In this document: positions 7,142 to 14,968 of the stretch, piece after piece
How positions within the stretch are numbered: position 1 is the first letter of the stretch
How the letters are laid out: every line of letters starts with the position of its first letter
Origin: UBA8438 sp963934795
Lineage (GTDB): Bacteria; Acidobacteriota; Vicinamibacteria; Vicinamibacterales; UBA8438
Assembly (NCBI GenBank): GCA_963934795.1
Contig: CAWWAF010000082.1
Span: 1 to 16,117 of the forward strand
Direction of reading: 5' to 3'
Length of the DNA stretch: 16,117 nucleotides
The notes under the pieces: model-generated
Databases searched by the model: none
What the model was told of the DNA's origin: nothing
What the model saw: the letters and a program-made list of their open reading frames with translations, nothing else
Program-made: the position numbers and the translations under genes

Positions 7142-9268
7142 ATGCTGACGCGCTTCGCTGTTGTCTTCTTGGTGGCTGTGACTTCTGCCACTGCGCAGGA
7201 GTTAGGGACCCTCCTTGTCGAAGTGCGTATGGGCACCGAGGCCGTGGCGGGAGCGGAAGTGGTCCTGCCGGGGGCCACGCAGTTGACCGACGCCTCCGGC
7301 GTTGCGCGCTTCCAGATACCGGCGGGTGCAACCAAAATCACGGTCTTGCACACTGGATTCATCCCGATCACCGTCCCCGCTGTCGTGACCGCCGGAGCGG
7401 ATCAACGGCTCCGTGTCGAACTCCAGCGAGAACTCGCGGTCGAAGAAGACGTGACGGTGGTGTCGAGCACGCGCACCGGTCGACGGCTCGAAGACCAGCC
7501 GATACGGGTGGAGGCGATGAACCGGGAAGAGATTGAAGAGAAGATGCTCATGACGCCTGGCGACATCGTCATGTTGCTCAACGAGATGGGGGGCATGCGG
7601 GTGCAGACGACCTCGCCCGCGCTTGGCGCCGCAAGCGTCCGCATTCAGGGTATGCGAGGTCGCTACACCCGTTTCCTGTCCGACGGGCTGCCGCTATACG
7701 GCAGCCAGCCGGGCGGCTTGGGTCTCCTCCAGGTTCCGCCAATGGATCTCGGACGAGTGGAGGTCATCAAGGGCGCCGCCTCCGCGCTCTACGGTGCGGG
7801 CGCGATGGGCGGCGTGGTCAACCTTGTGTCACGGCGGCCCGGTGACGAACCGGAACGCGAATTGCTCTTCAACCAGTCCACGCGAGGGGCCACGGATGGC
7901 GTGCTCTGGCTGTCGCAGAAGCTGTCAGAGTCGTGGGGGATGACCCTGATTGGCGGCGGCCACCGACAGGACCGGGCCGATATCGACGGCGACGGGTGGG
8001 GCGACCTGGCCGGCTACGAACGCGGCGTTGTCCGACCCCGTTTTTTCTGGGACGACGGCAGCGGGCAGTCGTTATTTCTGACGGTGGGGACAACCGGTGA
8101 GACCCGCTCCGGCGGCACCCAATCAGACCGGGTCCTCCCTGCGACCGGCCTCCCCTACCGGGAGGCGCTCGAAACGCGTCGGTTCGATGTCGGCGCACTG
8201 TGGCAGACCGTCGTGGGGCGCTCGGTCGTCACTGCCCGAGCCACCCGGGCGCGCCAGTGGCACGACCACCTGTTTGGGGAGAACCTCGAACGCGACCGTC
8301 ACGACACGAGCTTCGCGGAACTGACGGTGCGTCGCGCCAGCGGGCCTCACACCTGGGTTGGCGGCGTGGCGATCGAGCACGGCGGCTACCACCCGACCGA
8401 CGTCCCCCGGTTCCGGTATTCCTCCACGACCCCTGGCATATTTGTCCAGGACGACATTGACGTGCGGCCATGGCTAGCGGTCTCACTGAGCGGTCGGTTG
8501 GACCACCACAGCGAATACGGATGGTTCTTCAGTCCCCAGGTGTCGGCGCTGATGCGGTCGGGACCATGGTCGACGCGCGTGTCGACCGGGACCGGGTTCT
8601 ATGGCCCGACACCCTTGACGGAAGAAACCGAAGCGGCTGGCTTGACGCGGCTCACGGTGCGCGGCCCGCTCAGAGCGGAACGAGGACGCACCGCTTCGAT
8701 CGACCTCTCGCGCACCCACGGCCCGCTCTCGTACACCGCCACGGTCTTCGGGTCACGCATCGTCGACCCTCTCCATATCGACCGGTCGACCTACCAGATG
8801 CGGACCCTTGAGCATCCGACCACCAATGTCGGGCTCGAACTGCTCGGCACGTTTCGCCGCGCGCCGCTCGCCATCACGGCCAGCTACACCTACGTGCGCG
8901 CGCGTGAACGGGTGAACGGGGTTACCGATGATGTGGCCCAGACCCCTCGCCATAGCATGGGGCTGGTGGCGATGATTGAGAACGACGATGGTCGCATCGG
9001 CATTGAGGCGTACTACACAGGCCGTCAGCGACTCGAAGCCAATCCGTATCGCGACGTGAGTGAGCCGTACGCATTGGTTGGCGTGCTCATCGAACGGCGC
9101 GTCGGCCGGCTCCGCCTCTTCATCAACCTCGAGAACCTCACCGACACGCGGCAGCAGCGGTGGGACCCGGTCCTGCGTCCGGCCCGTGACGTTGACGGCC
9201 GTTGGACCGTCGATGCCTGGGCGCCACTGGATGGGCGGGTCATCAACGGTGGGGTGCGGGTGCAGTAA
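7142..9268 (+). CDS. TonB-dependent outer-membrane receptor with N-terminal carboxypeptidase-regulatory-like domain
   Basis: The 708-residue protein is an active-transport receptor energised by TonB-ExbBD. The ATG at 7142 gives a signal peptide cleaved after Ala18 (ATA|QEL); the ribosome site is weak. Residues 20-98 form a CarboxypepD_reg-like beta-sandwich (LTDASGVARFQIPAG). A TonB-box-like EEDVTVVSSTRTGRR starts at about 101. The plug runs to about 232, with SVRIQGMRGRYTRFLSDG, then VEVIKGAASALYGAGAMGG and NLVSRRP. The rest is a beta-barrel whose end, NLENLTDTRQQRWDP, is typical of the family. The last residues are GGVRVQ, whereas most outer-membrane barrels end in Phe or Trp, the signal read by the BAM machinery. 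The ligand is unknown: the plug resembles siderophore/cobalamin-type receptors, and no transport or binding-protein genes are adjacent. A long hairpin begins immediately after the stop. Confidence 0.93.
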   Translation: MLTRFAVVFLVAVTSATAQELGTLLVEVRMGTEAVAGAEVVLPGATQLTDASGVARFQIPAGATKITVLHTGFIPITVPAVVTAGADQRLRVELQRELAVEEDVTVVSSTRTGRRLEDQPIRVEAMNREEIEEKMLMTPGDIVMLLNEMGGMRVQTTSPALGAASVRIQGMRGRYTRFLSDGLPLYGSQPGGLGLLQVPPMDLGRVEVIKGAASALYGAGAMGGVVNLVSRRPGDEPERELLFNQSTRGATDGVLWLSQKLSESWGMTLIGGGHRQDRADIDGDGWGDLAGYERGVVRPRFFWDDGSGQSLFLTVGTTGETRSGGTQSDRVLPATGLPYREALETRRFDVGALWQTVVGRSVVTARATRARQWHDHLFGENLERDRHDTSFAELTVRRASGPHTWVGGVAIEHGGYHPTDVPRFRYSSTTPGIFVQDDIDVRPWLAVSLSGRLDHHSEYGWFFSPQVSALMRSGPWSTRVSTGTGFYGPTPLTEETEAAGLTRLTVRGPLRAERGRTASIDLSRTHGPLSYTATVFGSRIVDPLHIDRSTYQMRTLEHPTTNVGLELLGTFRRAPLAITASYTYVRARERVNGVTDDVAQTPRHSMGLVAMIENDDGRIGIEAYYTGRQRLEANPYRDVSEPYALVGVLIERRVGRLRLFINLENLTDTRQQRWDPVLRPARDVDGRWTVDAWAPLDGRVINGGVRVQ

Positions 9269-9327
9269 TAGCAGCCCGTGGTAACAGTCCGGCTGCATTC
9301 GACCGACGCTGTCACCACGGGCTGCTA
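9269..9327. terminator. Long hairpin between convergent receptor and amine oxidase genes
   Basis: The 14-base arm at 9269-9282 (TAGCAGCCCGTGGT) is perfectly complementary to 9314-9327. After one mismatch, ACAG (9284-9287) pairs with CTGT (9309-9312), making 18 of 19 pairs around a 21-base loop. It begins directly after the TAA of the receptor and ends 10 bases before the stop of the opposing gene. It probably works as a bidirectional terminator and mRNA 3'-end protector. No T-tract follows on either strand. Confidence 0.7.
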
Positions 9328-9337
9328 GTGTCTCCGA

Positions 9338-11308
9338 CTAGTGCGGTAGGTCGATTGCAGGATTCCGGTCAAAGAACCCTGAGGGCACGAGATTGAACCC
9401 GTGCATCTCCAGCGGCAGAATCGGCCAATCCTCTGGTCTCGCAACGTGGTGGAAGCCGATGGTGTACCAGAGCACGATGTCGGTGTTCTCGATCTCCCGG
9501 TTCTCAGCCGTCCAGCTCGGCAGCCCGGCCCCGCCGGCACTAGTCGTTGGGTAGTCACCCGCCGCAAACAGCTCATCTCGGTCCATCGGTGTCGCCCACA
9601 GCGTGTGTTCTGTGAATCCCGCGCGCTGTTGCAGGTAGTCGTCTGGACTCAGCAGCGACATGACGCCGTGTCCCTCGACCAGATACCCGCTGGGGTATCC
9701 GAGCGGGCCCAGCCGTGACGGGTTGACGACGCGCCAATACTCGGGCGCGGTCAGCGACGCGGTTCGCTTCGCATCGTTCTCCCGCCCGGCAACCTCTGAC
9801 TCGACCCGCCAGACGCTTCGTCGAGGGTTGTCCTGCCCCTGACGCTCGGTCACCAACTGGTCGACCACCAGGCTGTTGTCCTGGCCGTCAATGTCAAAGT
9901 CAAAACGAAAATTGAAGATGTGGCTGTGGTTGACCGCGACCAGATGCGGCGCGACGAAGCGCCCATACTGATCCGCCGGTGTGCCGTCCGCCGCGGTTTC
10001 GCGGGCGTTGGCGGCGGCCACCGCCTTCATCTGGTCGATACCGGTTGCGGCGAGATTGACCCGAATGGTGCCATCCTGACGGAAGACCCAGTCGAAAAGG
10101 TAGTCGTAGTTCCCCGCGCCCATCACCATCCGGAGCACCAGATCCCGACGCGCCCGACTCTCTACGACTCCGCCGTCGCGCGTGTGTCGCCAAGCCGGCT
10201 CACCCGGTAGGCGCTCAAACAGGCAGGCCACCCGCTGGCGTGCCCTGGGTGCACCGTCCGCCTGCACGACCCACGTATCAAAAAACTGCGCGTGTGCGGG
10301 GCAGTCTCGCCCCGGTTCCATCGCGCTGGCGACACCGCCAAAGTCACGCGGGTAGGTCCCCAGGTCGAAATAAGCCTGATGGCTCCACGGCTCCTCGGGG
10401 TCGTGGTACGGCACGAATAGCTCTGACAACGAGGCCTGATACAACACGGATCGGAACTGCTCGCCGTCCTGATGCCCGACCTGCGACAGCACGATCCCCC
10501 GGCGTTGGTCCACCCGGAAATGGAACCGCCAACCTTCCCAACTCACCCGTCGCCCATCAAGCTCGTATCCCGGCCCCTCGGGCTGCGAGATCAGCATGGG
10601 TGGTAGCGCCTTGCGCGCCGGGCCGACCAACTCCGGGTGGTGCTCTCCGATGGAGGGCGGCACGCCATCGATCGGCCCCTCGTCGAGTACGCGCACCACC
10701 TCGCCGCTTTGGAGATCGACAATCGCGATCAGGTTGGCGATTGGCACACCGAGACCTGACACGCGTCCTACCTGGTTGGTGCAGCGCACCCGACCCAGGC
10801 GCCGCCCCTGCTCCTCCGGTGTGTCGAAGTAACCGTCAGACCCGACCCCGCACTGAACCTGTTTGAGATCGACGATGCCACGCGCGTCGAACGCAGCGCG
10901 CATCGCGTCATGCTCTTTCACCTTCGCGATCGCGGTGCGATCCGATGGTGCGGCCATGTACTGGCGGTCGGTCACCGCGCTCAATTCCAAGACCCGACGG
11001 TTCGTCACGTCCACCACCGCCTCATATCCCACGTGGTCCTGTACGAAGTGGGCCTTCGCCTGTCGATCAAGCGACCGGCCTGGCTGCCAGGCCAGCACGG
11101 CGGACTTGTCGGGCTCGTGGAGCCCCGCATAGAGGAACTCGGCATCGGCGGTGACCGTGTCGTGGGCCATCAGAGTTTCATACAGCGCCCAGTGCTCGGC
11201 CGCGGTGAGCTCATCCATGGGATGACCGACCGGTTGCGCAAGGACAGACGAGGTCGAGCCGCTCAGCAGCAGGACCGCAAGGGTGTTCGCAATAACGTTG
11301 GATTTCAT
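9338..11308 (-). CDS. Copper-containing primary-amine oxidase, secreted
   Basis: The 656-residue enzyme oxidises primary amines to aldehydes with release of ammonia and hydrogen peroxide, using copper and the self-made cofactor topaquinone. The cofactor motif NYDY is present with the precursor Tyr at residue 401 (codon 10106-10108). The catalytic-base Asp is residue 315 in YFDLGTY. The copper ligands are His461 and His463 (HSHIFNF) and probably His636 (EMHGFNL), followed by the family's closing FFDRNPAIDLP. All key residues are intact. The ATG at 11308 follows GGAGGA (plus-strand TCCTCC 11312-11317); a GTG at 11320 lies upstream of that site and is rejected. The signal peptide ends after Ala24 (VLA|QPV), so the enzyme acts in the periplasm or outside. 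Substrate preference (tyramine, phenylethylamine, polyamine) cannot be read from sequence. It is isolated between convergent and divergent neighbours. Confidence 0.95.
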   Translation of the reverse strand: MKSNVIANTLAVLLLSGSTSSVLAQPVGHPMDELTAAEHWALYETLMAHDTVTADAEFLYAGLHEPDKSAVLAWQPGRSLDRQAKAHFVQDHVGYEAVVDVTNRRVLELSAVTDRQYMAAPSDRTAIAKVKEHDAMRAAFDARGIVDLKQVQCGVGSDGYFDTPEEQGRRLGRVRCTNQVGRVSGLGVPIANLIAIVDLQSGEVVRVLDEGPIDGVPPSIGEHHPELVGPARKALPPMLISQPEGPGYELDGRRVSWEGWRFHFRVDQRRGIVLSQVGHQDGEQFRSVLYQASLSELFVPYHDPEEPWSHQAYFDLGTYPRDFGGVASAMEPGRDCPAHAQFFDTWVVQADGAPRARQRVACLFERLPGEPAWRHTRDGGVVESRARRDLVLRMVMGAGNYDYLFDWVFRQDGTIRVNLAATGIDQMKAVAAANARETAADGTPADQYGRFVAPHLVAVNHSHIFNFRFDFDIDGQDNSLVVDQLVTERQGQDNPRRSVWRVESEVAGRENDAKRTASLTAPEYWRVVNPSRLGPLGYPSGYLVEGHGVMSLLSPDDYLQQRAGFTEHTLWATPMDRDELFAAGDYPTTSAGGAGLPSWTAENREIENTDIVLWYTIGFHHVARPEDWPILPLEMHGFNLVPSGFFDRNPAIDLPH

Positions 11309-11349
11309 GGTTCCTCCCACGGGGTCTTGGAGACGCTCGCAAGTCTACC

Positions 11350-11359
11350 CCACGCGTGG
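11350..11359. promoter_or_regulatory. 10-bp palindrome in the amine oxidase / DUF2911 divergent gap
   Basis: CCACGCGTGG is a perfect palindrome in the 117-base gap between two divergent start codons. On the minus strand a -10-like TAGACT (plus 11342-11347) lies just downstream, so the palindrome would sit in the spacer of an amine oxidase promoter. It is a possible operator; no -35 is clear. Confidence 0.3.
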
Positions 11360-11411
11360 ACGTCCGGCTTCTACGACGCACCACACCTCGTGAAATCCAG
11401 CCGAGTCAGGC

Positions 11412-11417
11412 TACACT
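11412..11417 (+). promoter_or_regulatory. Candidate -10 box for a leaderless DUF2911 transcript
   Basis: TACACT ends 8 bases before the ATG at 11426, so transcription would start at or next to the start codon. No Shine-Dalgarno is seen in that space, which fits leaderless expression. The -35 is not recognisable. Confidence 0.3.
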
Positions 11418-11425
11418 GCTGGCGC

Positions 11426-12064
11426 ATGAGGCCTACTCGCACACAGCTGGCGCGGCGTGTCGCCGGAATCGCCATCCTCGCCATCCTGTCCGGTTCGCGT
11501 CCACAGGCGCAGGACCGCCCTGTCCCAAGTCCGAGTGGACACTCGGCGACGCAAGTCGGTGGTGACGTCTACGACCCGGTGCGCGGGTTCGTGGGTGGCG
11601 CGTGGGTCGATGTTCGTTATGGACGCCCCATTCGGCGTGGCCGAAACATCTTTGGCCTCGAGGACTATCGCGAGTTCCTCAACGACGGCGCCCCGGTCTG
11701 GCGGGCCGGGGCGAACGAGACGACCCGGTTGACCACCGAGGTCCCCCTGACCTTCGGCAGCACGACGATCGACGCCGGCGAATACACCGTGTTCATCGAT
11801 CTCGGCGCCGAGCCGTGGTCATTCGTCCTGTCGAGCTGGCCGGCCCAGGTCGGCTACGACGAGGAGAACCGAGAGGCGATCTATGGCGCCTTCGAGTACA
11901 CGTCAGACCGAGACGTGCTGCGGATGCCGATGACGGTCGAGACGTTGTCGCACGCTCACGACCAGTTGTCCTGGCAGTTTCTCGACGTCTCGGAGACAGG
12001 CGGGACTGTTGGTTTGTTCTGGGACACGACGCTTGCCTCGGTGACGTTCTCCCTCGCCGAATAG
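11426..12064 (+). CDS. DUF2911 family exported protein
   Basis: This is a 212-residue secreted protein of the DUF2911 family, common in Bacteroidota and Acidobacteriota and without a known biochemical role. The N-terminus from the ATG at 11426 is a signal peptide with cleavage after Ala28 (AQ at 28-29). Family blocks are visible in order: VDVRYGRPIRRGRNIFG, then PVWRAGANETTRLTTE, then TIDAGEYTVFIDLG, WSFVLSSW and a late VETLSHAHDQLSWQF. In this family the core resembles a small beta-sandwich. An alternative start upstream would lose the signal peptide. The arginine pair in ARRVAG lacks the rest of a Tat motif. It diverges from the amine oxidase and converges with the lipoprotein gene 21 bases beyond its stop. 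Confidence 0.9.
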   Translation: MRPTRTQLARRVAGIAILAILSGSRPQAQDRPVPSPSGHSATQVGGDVYDPVRGFVGGAWVDVRYGRPIRRGRNIFGLEDYREFLNDGAPVWRAGANETTRLTTEVPLTFGSTTIDAGEYTVFIDLGAEPWSFVLSSWPAQVGYDEENREAIYGAFEYTSDRDVLRMPMTVETLSHAHDQLSWQFLDVSETGGTVGLFWDTTLASVTFSLAE

Positions 12065-12078
12065 TCAAGCCGTAGGTG

Positions 12079-12100
12079 ACGCCGCCTATGATGGCGGCGT
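12079..12100. terminator. Stem-loop between the convergent DUF2911 and lipoprotein genes
   Basis: ACGCCGCC at 12079-12086 pairs with GGCGGCGT at 12093-12100 around a 6-base loop; after one mismatch three more pairs can form. The stem overlaps the last codons of the minus-strand lipoprotein gene. It fits a shared terminator, though without a T-tract. Confidence 0.45.
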
Positions 12101-12889
12101 AGCCGGCGCGGGAAGGACGAGCAGTTGGGCGGTTGCCTGGCCACTGTTGCCCGACGACGACGTCAGGTCGCTCGTCGCATTGACGTACGTGCCCTCGGCG
12201 GCGCTCGTCACGTCCACGCTCACGGTGCACATCGCGACCACGGTGCCCCCGCTGTAGCTGACCGCAGTGCCGCCGGCGACGGCGGTCACCGCGCCGTCAT
12301 CGCAACTCGTTGTCGCGTTCGGCATCGGCGCCACGAAGACCCCAGCCGGCAAAGTGTCGGTGAACGTCAATGCCGTCGTCGGCGCGGTATTGACCGTATT
12401 GTCGATCGTGAAAACCAGAGTACTGAGACCGCCGTCGGTGATCGCGTCAGGCGAGAAATTCTTGCCAAACGCTGGGGTCGTCGTCGCCCCAGGAATCGCG
12501 GTGATCTCAACGTCGACGCTGGCCGACTGGGGCGACCGACCGCCCTCAAAAGCGACGGTCACCGTCGCGGTCCCTATTTGGCTCTCGGGCATCAAAATCG
12601 CGCTCGCCCTCCCATTCGCGTCGGCCGTCACGTCCTCTTGCGAGAGCCGCCCGAGCGTGGTTGACAACACGAGCTGGGTTCCCGGGGTCAGGGCGTTTCC
12701 GAAGGGTCCAGAGCCGGTCACGGTCAGCTCCGACGTCTGATTCAGGGTGATGGTGGCCGGATTCGCCGCCACACCGAGAACCGTCTGAGTCGGTGCAGCC
12801 GGACTACCGGAATCGCACCCACCCAGAAAGGCGGCAATGCACACCGCCACGCCCCAGGTCCATCTTTGCCTGTTCACGCTCAGAATCAT
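12086..12889 (-). CDS. Lipoprotein with Ig-like domain and DUF11-like repeat domain
   Basis: The 267-residue protein is lipid-anchored. From the ATG at 12889 the N-terminus is a lipoprotein signal with lipobox LGGC, so Cys25 would be acylated; Asp26 at +2 would mean inner-membrane retention by the E. coli rule, which may not hold here. A GTG at 12925 in frame would add 12 polar residues. Residues from about 33 to 120 form a Big/invasin-like Ig domain (ANPATITLNQTSELTVTGSG, then TADANGRASAILMP). From about 130 to 250 follows a domain like the DUF11-type repeats of surface proteins: FSPDAITDGGLSTLVFTIDN, LTFTDTLPAGV and TCTVSVDV-type strands. It has no catalytic motif and may be a structural or adhesive envelope protein. 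Two Cys residues in the second domain (SCDDG, MCTVS) could pair. The ribosome site is weak. Confidence 0.82.
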   Translation of the reverse strand: MILSVNRQRWTWGVAVCIAAFLGGCDSGSPAAPTQTVLGVAANPATITLNQTSELTVTGSGPFGNALTPGTQLVLSTTLGRLSQEDVTADANGRASAILMPESQIGTATVTVAFEGGRSPQSASVDVEITAIPGATTTPAFGKNFSPDAITDGGLSTLVFTIDNTVNTAPTTALTFTDTLPAGVFVAPMPNATTSCDDGAVTAVAGGTAVSYSGGTVVAMCTVSVDVTSAAEGTYVNATSDLTSSSGNSGQATAQLLVLPAPATPPS

Positions 12890-12923
12890 GGGTTCAGAAC
12901 ATTTCCTTCGTCCGGGATAGGCC

Positions 12924-12939
12924 ACTGACGATAGTCAGT
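12924..12939. repeat. Palindromic element in the lipoprotein / PH-protein divergent gap
   Basis: ACTGAC at 12924-12929 and GTCAGT at 12934-12939 are perfect complements around GATA. The element lies 35 bases upstream of the lipoprotein ATG. Further toward 13045 the gap holds three GGCGCC copies (the first two overlapping a GAGGC/GCCTC stem). Operator function is possible but unproven. Confidence 0.3.
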
Positions 12940-13044
12940 ATTCGCGCGATAGTCCAGATTGCCCCTCTGCTGACAGAACTCCCACTGTTCGACCCGAGGC
13001 CGGCGCCTCGGCGCCGAATCTCGACTCAGGCGCCAAGCTGATCT

Positions 13045-13683
13045 ATGGCCTTTCGTCTATCATCTCCGGACGGTTCCCCATACTGGGATCCGGGAGAATC
13101 GAGGGGCGACCGCGAACAGAAGACCGGCGATTTCGACCAGCAGGCCGAGGAGCACAAGGCCGCGGAACCGCCCCGCGCCGTACCGTCCCTGGTCGACGGC
13201 GAGCACCATCCCGTCGATCGGCGCACGGTGAAGGTTGCGCGCATCATCGGGTGCTCCGTGGTTCTCCTCATCTCGATGGCCCCACTGATCCTTTTCTCCA
13301 TCGGGTGGGCCGTCGGAGGCATTCCCGTCCTAGTCTATCTAGCCGTCCTCGGGGTCTGGCTGTTGCTCCTCGCGTCCTCTTTGCTGTTCGCGTACCGCTG
13401 GCCGGCGGCGAGACACCGGCACTTGCGCTACCTGGTCGAGGAGGACGGTCTATGCATCCGCCGCGGCGTCTTCTGGCGCACGGTGATCTGGATTCCGATC
13501 ACGCGAGTGCAGCACACCGACGTCTCGCAGGGGCCCGTGCAGCGCAGGTTGGGCCTGGGCACGCTCACGGTCCACACCGCCGGGACCCCCGGCGCGTCGA
13601 TCTCCCTGGCCGGACTCGAGCACGGGATCGCCTCACGCCTCAGTACCCACCTCCGACCCGCCCGCGCGACCGATGCCAACTGA
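13045..13683 (+). CDS. Bacterial PH-domain membrane protein, YdbS-like
   Basis: The 212-residue integral membrane protein has two predicted transmembrane helices at about residues 64-88 and 92-117, then a C-terminal bPH2 (DUF304) domain. The diagnostic block is at 150-180: IPITRVQHTDVSQGPVQRR followed by LGLGTLTVHTAG. Many relatives start close to the first helix, whereas this one has about 60 extra N-terminal residues that are acidic, polar and probably disordered. The ATG at 13045 has no good ribosome site, so a later start cannot be excluded. YdbS/YdbT pairs occur widely; in Bacillus they relate to bacteriocin resistance, but the molecular role is not settled. The gene overlaps the next by 11 bases, so translation is probably coupled and the two proteins likely form a complex. 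Confidence 0.87.
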   Translation: MAFRLSSPDGSPYWDPGESRGDREQKTGDFDQQAEEHKAAEPPRAVPSLVDGEHHPVDRRTVKVARIIGCSVVLLISMAPLILFSIGWAVGGIPVLVYLAVLGVWLLLLASSLLFAYRWPAARHRHLRYLVEEDGLCIRRGVFWRTVIWIPITRVQHTDVSQGPVQRRLGLGTLTVHTAGTPGASISLAGLEHGIASRLSTHLRPARATDAN

Positions 13684-14968
13684 AGTCCGTCGATTGCACC
13701 GCTGGTCGTCGCCCTTCATCGCCGCGGGCGCAATTCGAGCGCTCATGCTCCCGATCGTCGGCGCCGTTTTCGCGTCCGGCGGGGTCCTGTTGTCGCGTCT
13801 TGATCTGTTGTCCCTCCTCTTCGTTGTGCCGGCTTGCGTCTACGCGTTCATCAGGCAGCGGGTCTACACCTATCGCTTCACGGAGCACGAGCTCGTCGTG
13901 CGCGACGGTCTGTTGACCAAAAATGTTCGCCACGTGTCGTACGAGCGAATCCACAACGTCGCGCTCGTGCGTAATCCGATCCACCGCATGCTGGGAGTCG
14001 CCACGGCGCGGATCGAAACCGCCGCGGGCGGCAAGCCCGAGGCGTTGTTGCGGGTGATCTCGCTGGAAGCGGCCGAGGAGTTGAGGCGTTACACACTGGG
14101 CGGAGAGCGCATCGCCGCGTCGACGGACTCCGCGGAGACGACCGGGGTGGCCACCCCGGCGCTCCAGATTCCCGACCGCGAGCTCGTGCGCCTCGGCCTA
14201 ATCAGCAACCGCGGCTTTCTTGTCGTGGCCGCCGTTCTGGGCGCCGCCTCTCAGGGGCAATGGTGGGACCAGGACTGGTTCACGGAGCAGGACTGGTCGG
14301 GCATCTTCGCGGGTGTTCAGGCACGCGCTCCCGGCTGGGCCGGCTGGCTCTTCGACTCGCAGACCGCCGTCAGCAAAGTGTTCCTGGGTCTGGCCGTGCT
14401 CGTAGTGCTACTTGTGGTCATCCGCGTGTTGTCGATGGCCTGGTATCTCGTGCGGTATCGGGGCTTCACGCTGCACCAGCAGGGCGAGGACCTTCGCGCG
14501 GACTACGGGCTGTGGCCCGCGGTCTCATCGGTGATACCGGCGCATCGGATTCAGCTGGTGACGACCAGTGCCTCACTCTTGCATCGCTGGTTCAGACGGG
14601 CGTCGATCGATGTTGAGACGGCCGGATCCACCGATAACGACTCCGGGCTGGGTGCCGCATCCGGGACGGCGAGCACGCGACAGTGGCTGGCGCCGATCAT
14701 CGAGATCGAGCGGGCGCAGGGGCTGGTGCAAAAGGTGTTGCCAGAGGTGGATCTCGACGGGCTGGAGTGGAAGCCGATCGAGGCACGGGCGGCGCGCCGG
14801 ATCGTCAATCGCGTCGCGATTGCGGTGGTGCCGATCACGCTAGGCATCGCGGCACTGTTTACACTGGCTCCGATCCCGGTCAGCGGGTGGCATGCGCTAT
14901 GGCTACCGATGGTGGTCTTGACGACCGCGTGGCCGACGGCGCACCAGTGGGTTCGCCGCACCGGGTAA
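13673..14968 (+). CDS. Bacterial PH-domain membrane protein, YdbT-like, two PH modules
   Basis: The 431-residue multi-pass membrane protein overlaps the preceding PH gene by 11 bases in another frame, with ATG at 13673 and no separate ribosome site. Hydrophobic segments occur at about residues 14-58, 178-193, 236-263 and 378-420. The first bPH2 module follows the first membrane hairpin (YRFTEHELVVRDGLLTK, then SYERIHNVALVRNPIHR and a GVATARIETAAG strand). The second lies at about 270-360 (GEDLRADYGLWPAVSSVIP, HRIQLVTT, ASIDVETAG). This is the usual YdbT plan of repeated PH modules between helices. The role is envelope-associated and unknown in detail. No third partner gene is seen downstream; 416 bases without a convincing gene follow. 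Confidence 0.87.
   Translation: MPTEVRRLHRWSSPFIAAGAIRALMLPIVGAVFASGGVLLSRLDLLSLLFVVPACVYAFIRQRVYTYRFTEHELVVRDGLLTKNVRHVSYERIHNVALVRNPIHRMLGVATARIETAAGGKPEALLRVISLEAAEELRRYTLGGERIAASTDSAETTGVATPALQIPDRELVRLGLISNRGFLVVAAVLGAASQGQWWDQDWFTEQDWSGIFAGVQARAPGWAGWLFDSQTAVSKVFLGLAVLVVLLVVIRVLSMAWYLVRYRGFTLHQQGEDLRADYGLWPAVSSVIPAHRIQLVTTSASLLHRWFRRASIDVETAGSTDNDSGLGAASGTASTRQWLAPIIEIERAQGLVQKVLPEVDLDGLEWKPIEARAARRIVNRVAIAVVPITLGIAALFTLAPIPVSGWHALWLPMVVLTTAWPTAHQWVRRTG

Noticed and set aside
10240..10866. A 208-codon plus-strand frame opposite the amine oxidase
   Set aside because: Its product is low-complexity Arg/Pro-rich, and the opposite strand carries intact catalytic residues of a copper amine oxidase.
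11426..11512. A Tat signal in the DUF2911 protein (arginine pair near residue 10)
   Set aside because: The residues after the pair do not fit the twin-arginine consensus; an ordinary Sec signal explains the N-terminus.
12975..13035. Repeated GGCGCC motifs as a CRISPR or tandem repeat
   Set aside because: The units are 6 bases with irregular spacing, as expected in GC-rich intergenic DNA.
13251..13916. A 221-codon frame across the PH-gene junction
   Set aside because: It is Arg-rich and overlaps two convincing PH-domain genes in other frames.
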